Assembly (NCBI GenBank): GCA_902616715.1
Contig: CACMTR010000002.1
Location: 124,001 to 188,000, forward strand
Source of the DNA: an uncultured SAR86 cluster bacterium
GTDB taxonomy: Bacteria > Pseudomonadota > Gammaproteobacteria > Magnimaribacterales > AG-339-G14
Direction of reading: 5' to 3'
DNA length: 64,000 nucleotides
Positions 35,081-46,773 of this stretch are shown one piece after another; positions within the stretch are counted from its first letter, which is position 1; every line of letters begins with the position of its first letter. The position numbers and the translations under genes are program-made. The notes under the pieces were generated by a model. The model worked only from the letters and a program-made list of their open reading frames with translations, searched no databases and was not told the DNA's origin.

Positions 35081-35192
35081 ACATCAAGTTCAAGAATTAA
35101 TTTAATTTAATTCTGAATGCTAATGGCAAATAAAATTAGGCGCTTATTATTCAAATTGTCTTAACTATTAAACTTTTTTGTTTAGAAACATT

Positions 35193-38099
<2,907 letters not shown>

Positions 38100-38166
38100 T
38101 TTCTAAATTTGAATGTAATCGCCTGATTTCAAAATTTAATTGGATCACAGTATGTAATGAGAATTT

Positions 38167-38283
38167 TGTCCGATGACAATAGCGAGTGTGACCCACCTGA
38201 TACCATATCGAACTCAGAAGTGAAACCACTTAGCGCCGATGGTAGTGTAGTCTTTTCTATGCGAGAGTAGGACATCGTCGGAC
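38167..38283 (+). rRNA. rrf: 5S ribosomal RNA
   Basis: CCACCTGATACCATATCGAACTCAGAAGTGAAACCACTTAGCGCCGATGGTAGTGTAGTC...GCGAGAGTAGGACATCG, ends complementary. Confidence 0.95.
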
Positions 38284-38295
38284 TTCTCATTAAAT

Positions 38296-39123
38296 TTAAA
38301 TTGTTCCCATACAAATTGCATATTCACCTTTTTCATTAAAGGCGACTTCGATTCCTGCCAACTTAAATCCATCGACTAAAATTTCCTTCATCAAAGTATA
38401 TTTTTGTGTTCGCCCTATTACATATACTTTTTTAATATCATAAAAAAAGGCAGATGTGATTGCAGTTTTTAAAATGGTTTGACCAACCATACTAATTATT
38501 CCAGCGGCAAGATCTTCTTTTGAGCAATCAGAAAATTCACTCCTTCCAAAATTAACGGCACTAGCTGTTTCTGGCAGGTTGCCTATTGGCCCTGTTACAA
38601 CATCTTTCAAAAGTAAATCAACTTTTTCTTTTTCACCTTTAGCTGCTAGGGAATTTATTACTTCAGGCGAATCTTCTTTAATAATTAAACTACTAAGACC
38701 TTTGATGGTTCCTCCCCCAAGTCCTGTTCCACCAGCATGAAAAATTTCATTATTTTTTTTTATTGCGCAGGCCGAGCCGGAACCTAAGCTAATCACCATG
38801 AAAGAGGTTTCTTCAGGTTTATAGAGAAGACTTGCTCCATTAACAATGGCATCGATCTCATTATAGTGATCAATTTTAATATCCTTGTAACATGATGGAA
38901 GGTCTAAATGTTTTCCTCCGGTTACTCCTATTTTTATTAAGTCATCAAGCTCAGAGACACAAGAATCTACAATCTCCTTCAAAAAACCGAAAGAGGCTCC
39001 TTTCGAATCAAAAGTTCTAAAATCGAGTTTTGAGTTCTTTGAAATGACAACATCGGTATTAGTAATACCGAAGTCTATTCCTAATTTTATAGATTTAGCC
39101 ATATTGCTGTTATCAACAGCCAA
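38296..39123 (-). CDS. coaW: Type II pantothenate kinase-like (CoaW/eukaryotic PanK fold)
   Basis: KLGIDFGITNTDVVI, ISLGSGSACAI, HAGGTGLGGGTIKGLSSLI; ends 12 bp from the 5S gene, convergent. Confidence 0.8.
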   Translation of the reverse strand: MAVDNSNMAKSIKLGIDFGITNTDVVISKNSKLDFRTFDSKGASFGFLKEIVDSCVSELDDLIKIGVTGGKHLDLPSCYKDIKIDHYNEIDAIVNGASLLYKPEETSFMVISLGSGSACAIKKNNEIFHAGGTGLGGGTIKGLSSLIIKEDSPEVINSLAAKGEKEKVDLLLKDVVTGPIGNLPETASAVNFGRSEFSDCSKEDLAAGIISMVGQTILKTAITSAFFYDIKKVYVIGRTQKYTLMKEILVDGFKLAGIEVAFNEKGEYAICMGTI

Positions 39124-39136
39124 TATAGACTAAAAA

Positions 39137-40288
39137 CTAAGCGTTTGCTTGAGCTTCTTGAATTGCTGCAAGCATCTCATCAGAATCTTTTTTAACTTCT
39201 TCTGACGTTTCAAGAGGTTTTGAAATTTCAGCCCAGTCGATTTCATAATCGCTAGCTGCATTTTCGTATTCTAAGATACCCAGCTCTTCGTATTTTGGTC
39301 TTATTGATTCAGTTAACAATCCAATTCTTTTAAGATTAGGCATTACCCTAGAAAATAAGAAACTCCTAAATTGGTCAAGTCCACCGTTATTTAATTGGAA
39401 AACTCTTGCCTCTTCTTCGGACATCTTTAAAAATTTGGACATGGCTTTAGTGTTGATTAATCTTTCTTTAGAAACCACACAAGCTTCAAAAGCGAATTCC
39501 GCTCTTTCCTCTATTTCTTCGGGAGATAAAGTTTTTACAAAATCTTCCAAGTAATTTATTCCAAAAGTAACGTGTCTAGCTTCGTCTCTGATAATGTAAT
39601 GAAGTAACGTTTGCAACAATGGATCTCTTGCAGATAATTTCATGTTTGTGAAAGCTGCAAGAGCCAATCCTTCAATAATAATCTGCATTCCAATGAATTT
39701 AAGATCCCATCTCTCATCAGTAAGAATCTTATCAAGAAGAGCTTTTAAATTAGGGTTAATAGGGTAATGAAAACCTATTTTTTCTTGCAAATATCTATTA
39801 AAAACTTCAACGTGCCTAGCTTCATCAAAAGTTTGTGAAGCTGCGTACATTTTTGCATTGAAAGTAGGAGCACAGCTGGCGATTTGAGAAGCAACTAAAA
39901 GCGCTCCTTGTTCGCCATGCAAAAATTGACATAAAACTTCAGCAGTTTCGTGTCTATCAAATTCAATTTTTTCTTCATCAGAAAGAGCTTTGTATGCGTC
40001 TAGTTGTTCGTGAGGGAATTCGACACCATCTACTCCCAAAAGCTTCTCATCTTTTGGATGATTGTAGCTCCAGTCAAGATCTATTGATCCATTCCAATTA
40101 AGTTCTTTTCCTAATTCATAAAGTTTTTTTATTCTGTTTTCAGCAACTGTGTAGTCCCAATTGTAGGAACCTGTAAGAGGAGTGTTGAAAATCTCAACTA
40201 CATCTTCAACGTCCTTTTCCTTAAGGTCCAATTCGTCGTCAAAGTAGACTAAATCTTCAGGTGGTCCAGCTCTTTTAGTTATTTTCAT
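39137..40288 (-). CDS. Ferritin-like / R2-like diiron protein
   Basis: Carboxylate and ExxH motifs: HGEQGALLVASQI, TFDEARHVEVF, IIEGLALAAF, RDEARHVTFGINYL. Confidence 0.8.
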   Translation of the reverse strand: MKITKRAGPPEDLVYFDDELDLKEKDVEDVVEIFNTPLTGSYNWDYTVAENRIKKLYELGKELNWNGSIDLDWSYNHPKDEKLLGVDGVEFPHEQLDAYKALSDEEKIEFDRHETAEVLCQFLHGEQGALLVASQIASCAPTFNAKMYAASQTFDEARHVEVFNRYLQEKIGFHYPINPNLKALLDKILTDERWDLKFIGMQIIIEGLALAAFTNMKLSARDPLLQTLLHYIIRDEARHVTFGINYLEDFVKTLSPEEIEERAEFAFEACVVSKERLINTKAMSKFLKMSEEEARVFQLNNGGLDQFRSFLFSRVMPNLKRIGLLTESIRPKYEELGILEYENAASDYEIDWAEISKPLETSEEVKKDSDEMLAAIQEAQANA

Positions 40289-40341
40289 ACTTATAAATTA
40301 TTCCTTTGAAGCAATAAAGTCAATAGATATAAAAGCTATGC

Positions 40342-42099
40342 TTATGCTTTGTTTTCAGCAAATAATTCAGTTAGCTGCTCTAACATTACTCCGCCTAACT
40401 CTTCTGCTCTGTGTATAGTTACAGCTTTCGAATAATATCTCGTGACATCATGTCCTATGCCTATCGCTATGAGATCGATATCTGTTTTATTTTCTATATC
40501 TTTAATGACTAATTTCAAGTGATTATCTAAATAACTAGTTGAATTGGTCGATAAAGTACTATCATCCACGGGAGCACCGTCAGATATAACCATTAAAATT
40601 TGTCTCTGTTCTGGTCTTTTGAAAAGTCTGCTACAGGCCCAAAGCAAAGCTTCGCCATCAACGTTTTCTTTTAAAAGTCCCTCTCGAAGCATTAAGCCTA
40701 AATTCTTTTTTGCCCTTCGCCAAGCAAGATCAGCAGGTTTGAAAATTATGTGACTTAAATCATTTAATCTACCTGGATTATTTGGTTTGCCGCATTCGAC
40801 CCAAAGCTTTCTGCTGTCACCACCCTTCCAATGCTTCGTTGTAAAACCAAGTATCTCTGTCTTTATATTACATCTATCAAGAGTGGCTCCAATAATGTCT
40901 GCGGAAATAGCAGCTGTTGTCATGGATCGTCCTCTCATAGAACCTGAGCTATCTACTAAGATTGTTACAATCGTGTCTTTAAACTTAGTATCTTTTTCTT
41001 GTTTAAAACTTAATGGGGTAAGAGGGTCGGTAATAATTTTTGTTAATTTTGAAGTATCTAAAATACCTTCGTCTTTATCGTACTCCCAAGACCTATTCTG
41101 TTGTGCCAATAAAAGTCTTTGCAGTCTATTTGCTAGTTTTGCTATTACATTCTTACTAGGATCAATTAATTGATCTAATCTTAGCCTAAGCCTTTTCAAT
41201 TCTTCTTGAGCGCATAAATCTTCGGCATCTACAACTTCATCGAAATCTCTACAAAAAACTTTATATTCATGACTATTTTCAATATTGAATAATTCTTCAA
41301 GCTTTGATCTATTCTCGATCCAGTTTTCATCATTTTCTTCTACTTCTTCCTCTTCAAATTCCATTTCTTCAGAAGTTTCTGATTCCGTTGGCGTTTCTTC
41401 TGAAGAACCTTGTTCCTCTTGGGAGTCATCCTCCTGATTATCATCTTCTGAATCATCCTCATCGTTTTCATCCTCGGAAGAACTTTCTTCTTTTTGTTCT
41501 TCTTCTTCTTCAAATTTAATATTAAGTTCATTAAATAAGTTTTTAATGGTTTCTAAGTAAAGTTCTTTATCTTCAAGATTTGCTTCGAGAAGAGGAATGA
41601 ATCGTTTTTCAAGTTTTTTTAAATCATCTTCTAGAGGTTTAAGGATATCTTCTTCTAGAGGGACAAGTTTGTTTTTCAAAATTTTATGTTTTAACCATAT
41701 GTCGAGAGATTTATTAATGTTTTCTAATGCTGATTGAGGCTGAAATAGTGGAAGTTCATCAACAAAATTTTTGCGGAGATTACCTTTTAATCCTTTAAAT
41801 TGAAGTGAGCCTAAAATTTCAATTCGAATGTTGTTTTGTTCATTCAGGCTTTGGTCTAATTCAAGAACTCCAGTAGAACTATTTTTACGTTCATATGAAA
41901 ATTTTTCTTTTAGAGCAACTTTGTCAGCTTTAGCTCTACTAAGTGCTAAATTCTCTGGCGATAAGTCTTTTAAAGGAACTGAATTTGATTGAATCGAGTC
42001 ACTACCGAAACTAATTTCGAGTTCTTGTTTTGAAGAAATTGCTCTCGTAGAAGACGAAAGCGCCTCTTTTATAACCTGTTCTTTTGATCTGTCACTCAA
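40342..42099 (-). CDS. CobT-like VWA-domain protein with central acidic tract
   Basis: [29 protein letters not shown]... then [35 protein letters not shown] (MIDAS DxSxS). Confidence 0.88.
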   Translation of the reverse strand: MSDRSKEQVIKEALSSSTRAISSKQELEISFGSDSIQSNSVPLKDLSPENLALSRAKADKVALKEKFSYERKNSSTGVLELDQSLNEQNNIRIEILGSLQFKGLKGNLRKNFVDELPLFQPQSALENINKSLDIWLKHKILKNKLVPLEEDILKPLEDDLKKLEKRFIPLLEANLEDKELYLETIKNLFNELNIKFEEEEEQKEESSSEDENDEDDSEDDNQEDDSQEEQGSSEETPTESETSEEMEFEEEEVEENDENWIENRSKLEELFNIENSHEYKVFCRDFDEVVDAEDLCAQEELKRLRLRLDQLIDPSKNVIAKLANRLQRLLLAQQNRSWEYDKDEGILDTSKLTKIITDPLTPLSFKQEKDTKFKDTIVTILVDSSGSMRGRSMTTAAISADIIGATLDRCNIKTEILGFTTKHWKGGDSRKLWVECGKPNNPGRLNDLSHIIFKPADLAWRRAKKNLGLMLREGLLKENVDGEALLWACSRLFKRPEQRQILMVISDGAPVDDSTLSTNSTSYLDNHLKLVIKDIENKTDIDLIAIGIGHDVTRYYSKAVTIHRAEELGGVMLEQLTELFAENKA

Positions 42100-43088
42100 T
42101 CTTGATCTATTAAATTACTAATTGAGTCAGAAGTTTCTTGATCAAAGCATCTTTGGAAATACTCAGCAATAATTGGTTTTTCCGTCTCGTCGCATTTATT
42201 TAAAAAACTTAATTCAAAAGAAGAAACTAGGTCAGAGAAAATTTGATAATTTTCCGCCCAACTTATTACTGTCCTTGGAGACATGAGATTCGAAATATCT
42301 CCATTTTTAAATCCTTCTCTAGTCAGATTTGCAAGCTCAATCATATTTTTCACTATTTCAGAACCTTTTTTATTGTCTAAATCTTTGACCTTAGACAGTA
42401 CCACCTTGGTCTCGAGTTCGACGCTAAGATAATTTAAACACGACACAATCTGCCATCTGTCCATTTGACCTTGGTTGATTTGTTGCGTGCCATGATAAAG
42501 CCCAGTACTATCGCCAAGACCTACTGTGTTAGCTGTTGCAAAAAGTCTAAAAAAGGGATTTGGAGTTAGAACTCTATTTTGGTCTAAAAGCGTAAGTCTT
42601 CCGTCAACTTCCAAGACCCTTTGAATAACAAACATTACGTCAGGTCTTCCAGCATCATATTCGTCAAAAACAAGAGCCGTGGGATTTTGAATTGCCCAGG
42701 GTAGGATTCCTTCTTGGAATTTTGTGACTTGCTTATCTTTTTCTAATGTAATTGCATCCTTGCCAAGAAGATCCAATCTGCTGATATGAGAGTCGAGATT
42801 GATTCGAACGCAAGGCCAGTTTAATCTGGCTGCTACTTGTTCTATGTGAGTGGATTTACCAGAGCCGTGAAGGCCTTGAACCATTACTCTTCGGTTGTCT
42901 GAAAATCCTGCAAGGATTGCTAGCGTAGTATTTTTATCGAAACAATAAGTGCTATCGATTTCAGGAACGTATTCGTTTGGTTCAGCGAAAGCTGGAACTT
43001 CAAAGTCCGCATCAATGCCAAAGGTATTTCCTACATTTAAAACAATGTCTGGAGTATTTTCGGAAAAATTACTGTAAGTTGTTGCCAT
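42096..43088 (-). CDS. CobS-like AAA+ ATPase (MoxR-type)
   Basis: [44 protein letters not shown] Walker [24 protein letters not shown] Walker B. Confidence 0.9.
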   Translation of the reverse strand: MATTYSNFSENTPDIVLNVGNTFGIDADFEVPAFAEPNEYVPEIDSTYCFDKNTTLAILAGFSDNRRVMVQGLHGSGKSTHIEQVAARLNWPCVRINLDSHISRLDLLGKDAITLEKDKQVTKFQEGILPWAIQNPTALVFDEYDAGRPDVMFVIQRVLEVDGRLTLLDQNRVLTPNPFFRLFATANTVGLGDSTGLYHGTQQINQGQMDRWQIVSCLNYLSVELETKVVLSKVKDLDNKKGSEIVKNMIELANLTREGFKNGDISNLMSPRTVISWAENYQIFSDLVSSFELSFLNKCDETEKPIIAEYFQRCFDQETSDSISNLIDQD

Positions 43089-43191
43089 AATTTAAAAGAG
43101 TACTTATTATCCTTTTTTCATTTAAAACAGCAAGAAAATATACTTTCGATCTAGTAAACTATTTGGTTTCAAACCTATCTAAACTAAGCTT

Positions 43192-43980
43192 ATGACGGAA
43201 AAAGAAATCTGGTCCAAAATTATTGATGAAGCCAATTCAATTCTAGAAAGTGAAAGATTGTCTGGATCTTACATAAAAAAATTTGTAACAGATTTTGAGA
43301 AATTATCAGAGGTTATTGCTTTTAAAATATCTAATGATTTAGCTGATAAAGACGCGAACGGAATTTTTTCAATAGACTTTATTTTTTCTGAACTAAAAGA
43401 GGTTTTCGAGAACGAAAAAATAATTAATGGCCTAGTCTTAGATTTGCATGCAGTTAAACAGAGAGACCCCGCAGCTTCTGGATATCTGCCTACGCTTTTG
43501 TTTTCTAAAGGATTTTTAGCTTTGCAAACTCACAGGGCGAGCAATTATTTTCTCAATTCAAAAGAGTCTTTAATGGCTAGTTTTTTACATAGTCAATCTT
43601 CAAAACTTTATGGAGTTGATATTCATCCCGCTGCATCAATTGGAGTAGGCGTCATGTTAGACCATGCTACGGGCATTGTTATAGGAGAGACTAGTGTAAT
43701 TGAGGACGATGTTTCTATTTTCCAAGGAGTAACCTTAGGTGGGACAGGTAAAGTTACAGGAGATAGGCACCCCAAAGTTAGGCAGGGAGTTTTGATTAGT
43801 GCTGGAGCAAAAATACTCGGCAATGTAGAAATTGGCCAAGGCGCCAAGGTTGCTGCTGGAAGTGTAGTACTGGATAACGTGGAAATGAACACAACAGTAG
43901 CTGGTGTTCCAGCAGTTGCAGTCGGCAAACCGAGTTCAGATTCACCAGCAATCACTGTAGACCATACAATAGAGGAATAA
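43192..43980 (+). CDS. cysE: Serine O-acetyltransferase
   Basis: LALQTHRASNYF, DIHPAASIGVGVMLDHATGIVIGETSVIEDDVSIFQGVTLGGTGK hexapeptide repeats. Confidence 0.92.
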   Translation: MTEKEIWSKIIDEANSILESERLSGSYIKKFVTDFEKLSEVIAFKISNDLADKDANGIFSIDFIFSELKEVFENEKIINGLVLDLHAVKQRDPAASGYLPTLLFSKGFLALQTHRASNYFLNSKESLMASFLHSQSSKLYGVDIHPAASIGVGVMLDHATGIVIGETSVIEDDVSIFQGVTLGGTGKVTGDRHPKVRQGVLISAGAKILGNVEIGQGAKVAAGSVVLDNVEMNTTVAGVPAVAVGKPSSDSPAITVDHTIEE

Positions 43981-43981
43981 G

Positions 43982-44848
43982 ATGTCCGATCAAAAGTTAC
44001 TTGACGAATTGATTCAAACTTTAAATTTAGAAAAGTTGGAAGAAAACCTTTTTAGAGGTCAAAGTGAACAAACTGCTTGGGGCAGAGTTTTTGGCGGACA
44101 AGTAATAGGTCAAGCTTTGAGTGCAACTCAGGAAACTGTTGATAACTCAAGAAAAGCGCATTCCTTACACGCTTATTTTTTAAGACCTGGCAGAATCGAT
44201 ATGCCAATACTTTACGATGTTCAAAGAATAAGAGATGGAAAAAGCTTTACTACAAGAACCGTCAATGCCATCCAAAATGGAGAATATATTTTTAACATGT
44301 CGGTTTCTTTTAAAATATCTGAAGAGGGTTTTGAACATCAATTTGAGATGCCTGATGTCCCGGGTCCAGAAAATTTAAAAAGCGACAGGGAATTTAGAGA
44401 AGAGATGAAAGACTCTATCCCAAAGGAAATGCTCGAAGGCTTTCTTAGGGACAAGCCTATTGAAATCAGAAACGTAGAGAATTTAAATCCATTTGCTAAC
44501 GAGAAAGGTGAACCTTTCAAAAATATGTGGATCAAAGCATCAGGAAAATTACCAGACAATCATTTAATTCATCAGGGGGTGTTAGCCTATGCTTCTGACA
44601 TGGGTTTGCTTGGCACTTCGCAAAGACCTCATGGGGTTAGCTTCGGTGCATACCATAAACTGCAAGTAGCAAGTTTGGATCACGCAATGTGGTTTCATCG
44701 AGAGTTTAGAGCTGATGAATGGCTTTTGTATTCGTTAGACAGTCCCTCGGCAAGTAATGCCAACGGCTTCAATAGAGGCAATGTGTTCACTCAAGATGGA
44801 AAACTGGTGGCTTCTGCAGTTCAAGAAGGTTTGATTAGGCAAAAGTAA
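43982..44848 (+). CDS. tesB: Acyl-CoA thioesterase II
   Basis: FRGQSEQTAWGRVFGGQVIGQALSAT, LHAYFLRPGR, SLDHAMWFHREFRADEWLLY. Confidence 0.92.
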   Translation: MSDQKLLDELIQTLNLEKLEENLFRGQSEQTAWGRVFGGQVIGQALSATQETVDNSRKAHSLHAYFLRPGRIDMPILYDVQRIRDGKSFTTRTVNAIQNGEYIFNMSVSFKISEEGFEHQFEMPDVPGPENLKSDREFREEMKDSIPKEMLEGFLRDKPIEIRNVENLNPFANEKGEPFKNMWIKASGKLPDNHLIHQGVLAYASDMGLLGTSQRPHGVSFGAYHKLQVASLDHAMWFHREFRADEWLLYSLDSPSASNANGFNRGNVFTQDGKLVASAVQEGLIRQK

Positions 44849-44849
44849 A

Positions 44850-45830
44850 TTGTTTCGATCTGTTTTTTTAATTTGTATTATTACTGCCTCCTTCTATTTA
44901 GTAGCTGAAAAATTTGTGAATACTAACGGTGTGGCTAATGAAAAAACCTTTTCTGATTTTTTAAAATGGAGCTTTTCTAATGAATCTCCTGAGAGGGTTG
45001 CTATTGAAATTTCTGACGCTTGGAAAGCCCTGGATCTTGAGAAGGGAAATTACATTCTATGGATAGGACATGCTAGCTTTTTAATAAATTTGGATGGCAC
45101 AATAATTTTAACTGACCCAATTTTTTCTAAGAGGGCATCACCAATTGGTATCTTTGGTCCGAAAAGGTTAATACCACCTGCGTTGAACATAACAGATTTA
45201 CCTAAAATCGATTTAGTTACGATTAGTCATAACCACTATGACCATTTAGATATTAATTCTTTGGTCAAAATTTCAAAAAATAATCCTGATGCACAATTTC
45301 TAGTTCCTAAAGGGGATAAAAAGATTTTGACAAAAAGGGGAATAGAAAATGTTTCGGAGTTTCTTTGGTGGGAAAATTTAATTGTTAAAAATTTAAAAAT
45401 GACTTTTACTCCGGTACAACATTGGTCTGCAAGAGGCCTTGGCGACAGAAATAAAAGTTTATGGGGAGGTTGGTTTTTTGAAACATCAGAGTTTAATTTA
45501 TTTCATGCCGGTGATACTGGATACTCAAATGACTTTCTCATGACCAGAGAAAAATTAGGTGCTCCTGAATACGCATTAATACCAATCGGAGCTTACTCTC
45601 CTGAGTGGTTCATGGCTGAAAATCATGTTAATCCAAAAGACGCACTTCAGATTGCTATTGACTTGGAAGCAAAAAAATCAATTGGTATGCACTGGGGTAC
45701 TTTTATACTTACTGACGAAGCCGTAACTGAGCCTCCTCAACTTTTACAATCTGCACTCAAAGAAAGAGATTTACCGAAAGATTATTTCATTACACTCAAG
45801 CCAGGAGATTATGAGTTGATTGGAAATTAG
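44850..45830 (+). CDS. MBL-fold hydrolase, NAPE-PLD-like (beta-lactamase superfamily 2)
   Basis: WIGHASFLINLDGTIILTDPIFSKRASP, TISHNHYDHLDINSL, FHAGDTGYSNDF, MHWGTF; TTG start. Confidence 0.85.
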   Translation: MFRSVFLICIITASFYLVAEKFVNTNGVANEKTFSDFLKWSFSNESPERVAIEISDAWKALDLEKGNYILWIGHASFLINLDGTIILTDPIFSKRASPIGIFGPKRLIPPALNITDLPKIDLVTISHNHYDHLDINSLVKISKNNPDAQFLVPKGDKKILTKRGIENVSEFLWWENLIVKNLKMTFTPVQHWSARGLGDRNKSLWGGWFFETSEFNLFHAGDTGYSNDFLMTREKLGAPEYALIPIGAYSPEWFMAENHVNPKDALQIAIDLEAKKSIGMHWGTFILTDEAVTEPPQLLQSALKERDLPKDYFITLKPGDYELIGN

Positions 45831-45872
45831 GAAGTTTAACTTTTTATAATTATTATTAGATTTTAGAAAATT

Positions 45873-46082
45873 ATGAACTTAGGAATCTTTATTGTCGGCG
45901 CTGCAACTTTTTTAGTAAGTTTTGTCTTGTTTAAAATAAGTGCGTTTAACAAAACTAAAAACGATGAGAATTCGTGGCAAAAACTTTTTTTTGTATTTTT
46001 AGTAGATTATTTTATTCTGATGGCTGGAGTATTAATCACGGGAATAATTTTTGTTTCATTATTTAATGCTTTTCATGGTTAA
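45873..46082 (+). CDS. Small two-TM membrane protein of unknown function
   Basis: 69 aa, two hydrophobic segments, tightly placed between coding genes. Confidence 0.6.
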   Translation: MNLGIFIVGAATFLVSFVLFKISAFNKTKNDENSWQKLFFVFLVDYFILMAGVLITGIIFVSLFNAFHG

Positions 46083-46085
46083 AAA

Positions 46086-46661
46086 ATGGTCATAGCACAC
46101 ATAGAAACCAAAAAACGGGAAGATTTTCCTGAATTCAAAGATTTATTCGATTTAGTTGAATCTTTTATGGGTTATTTGCCTAATGCTTACTTACTTATGG
46201 CAGATAAGCCTGATTTAATGCAGGCCTTTGCGAAGATGTCAGCAAGCGTCTTTAGTGCCGACGTTCTTGATATTCCTTCAAAACAATTAATAGCTCTAGC
46301 GTCAAGTTTGAGTGCAGGCTGCAAATACTGTCAGTCGCACACCTCACATGGCGCAGAGAGAGCGGGCGTAGCGAATGAGAAAATTGCTGAGATTTTAAAT
46401 TACCAAACTAGTGAATATTATGAGGCAAAAGAAGTCGCATTACTTGATTTAGCTTTTGCTTCAGGCGAGGTGCCAAATAAAGCAACTAAAGCTCATTTTG
46501 AAAAACTTAAGGAATTTTATTCAAAAGAACAAATATTAGAAGCCGTTGCGGTGATCTCTTTTTTTGGTTTCCTCAATCGCTGGAATGATACATTCGGAAC
46601 CGAAATAGAAGAAATTCCGGCAAATTATTTATCAGAGAAACTCAAACCTAAAAATTGGTAA
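46086..46661 (+). CDS. Carboxymuconolactone decarboxylase / AhpD-like protein
   Basis: ALASSLSAGCKYCQSHTSHGAERAG (CxxCxxH) and C-terminal NRWNDTFGTEIEE. Confidence 0.85.
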   Translation: MVIAHIETKKREDFPEFKDLFDLVESFMGYLPNAYLLMADKPDLMQAFAKMSASVFSADVLDIPSKQLIALASSLSAGCKYCQSHTSHGAERAGVANEKIAEILNYQTSEYYEAKEVALLDLAFASGEVPNKATKAHFEKLKEFYSKEQILEAVAVISFFGFLNRWNDTFGTEIEEIPANYLSEKLKPKNW

Positions 46662-46773
46662 TAAAAAAATAATTTTTATTATCATTTAAATCTAACAAAA
46701 AAGGCCGAAAGACTGTCGTTTTAGTAAAAAATAATGGTATAAATGTCTCTACATACATACATATGGGGGAGAT

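Noticed and set aside
41304-41531. ORFs 41304-41519 (+) and 41340-41531 (-)
   Set aside because: Alternate frames of the CobT acidic tract; biased codons (GAA/GAT) make frames stay open by chance.
46740-46773. ACATACATACAT micro-repeat before the TonB receptor
   Set aside because: Three copies of a 4-mer only; not distinguishable from chance.
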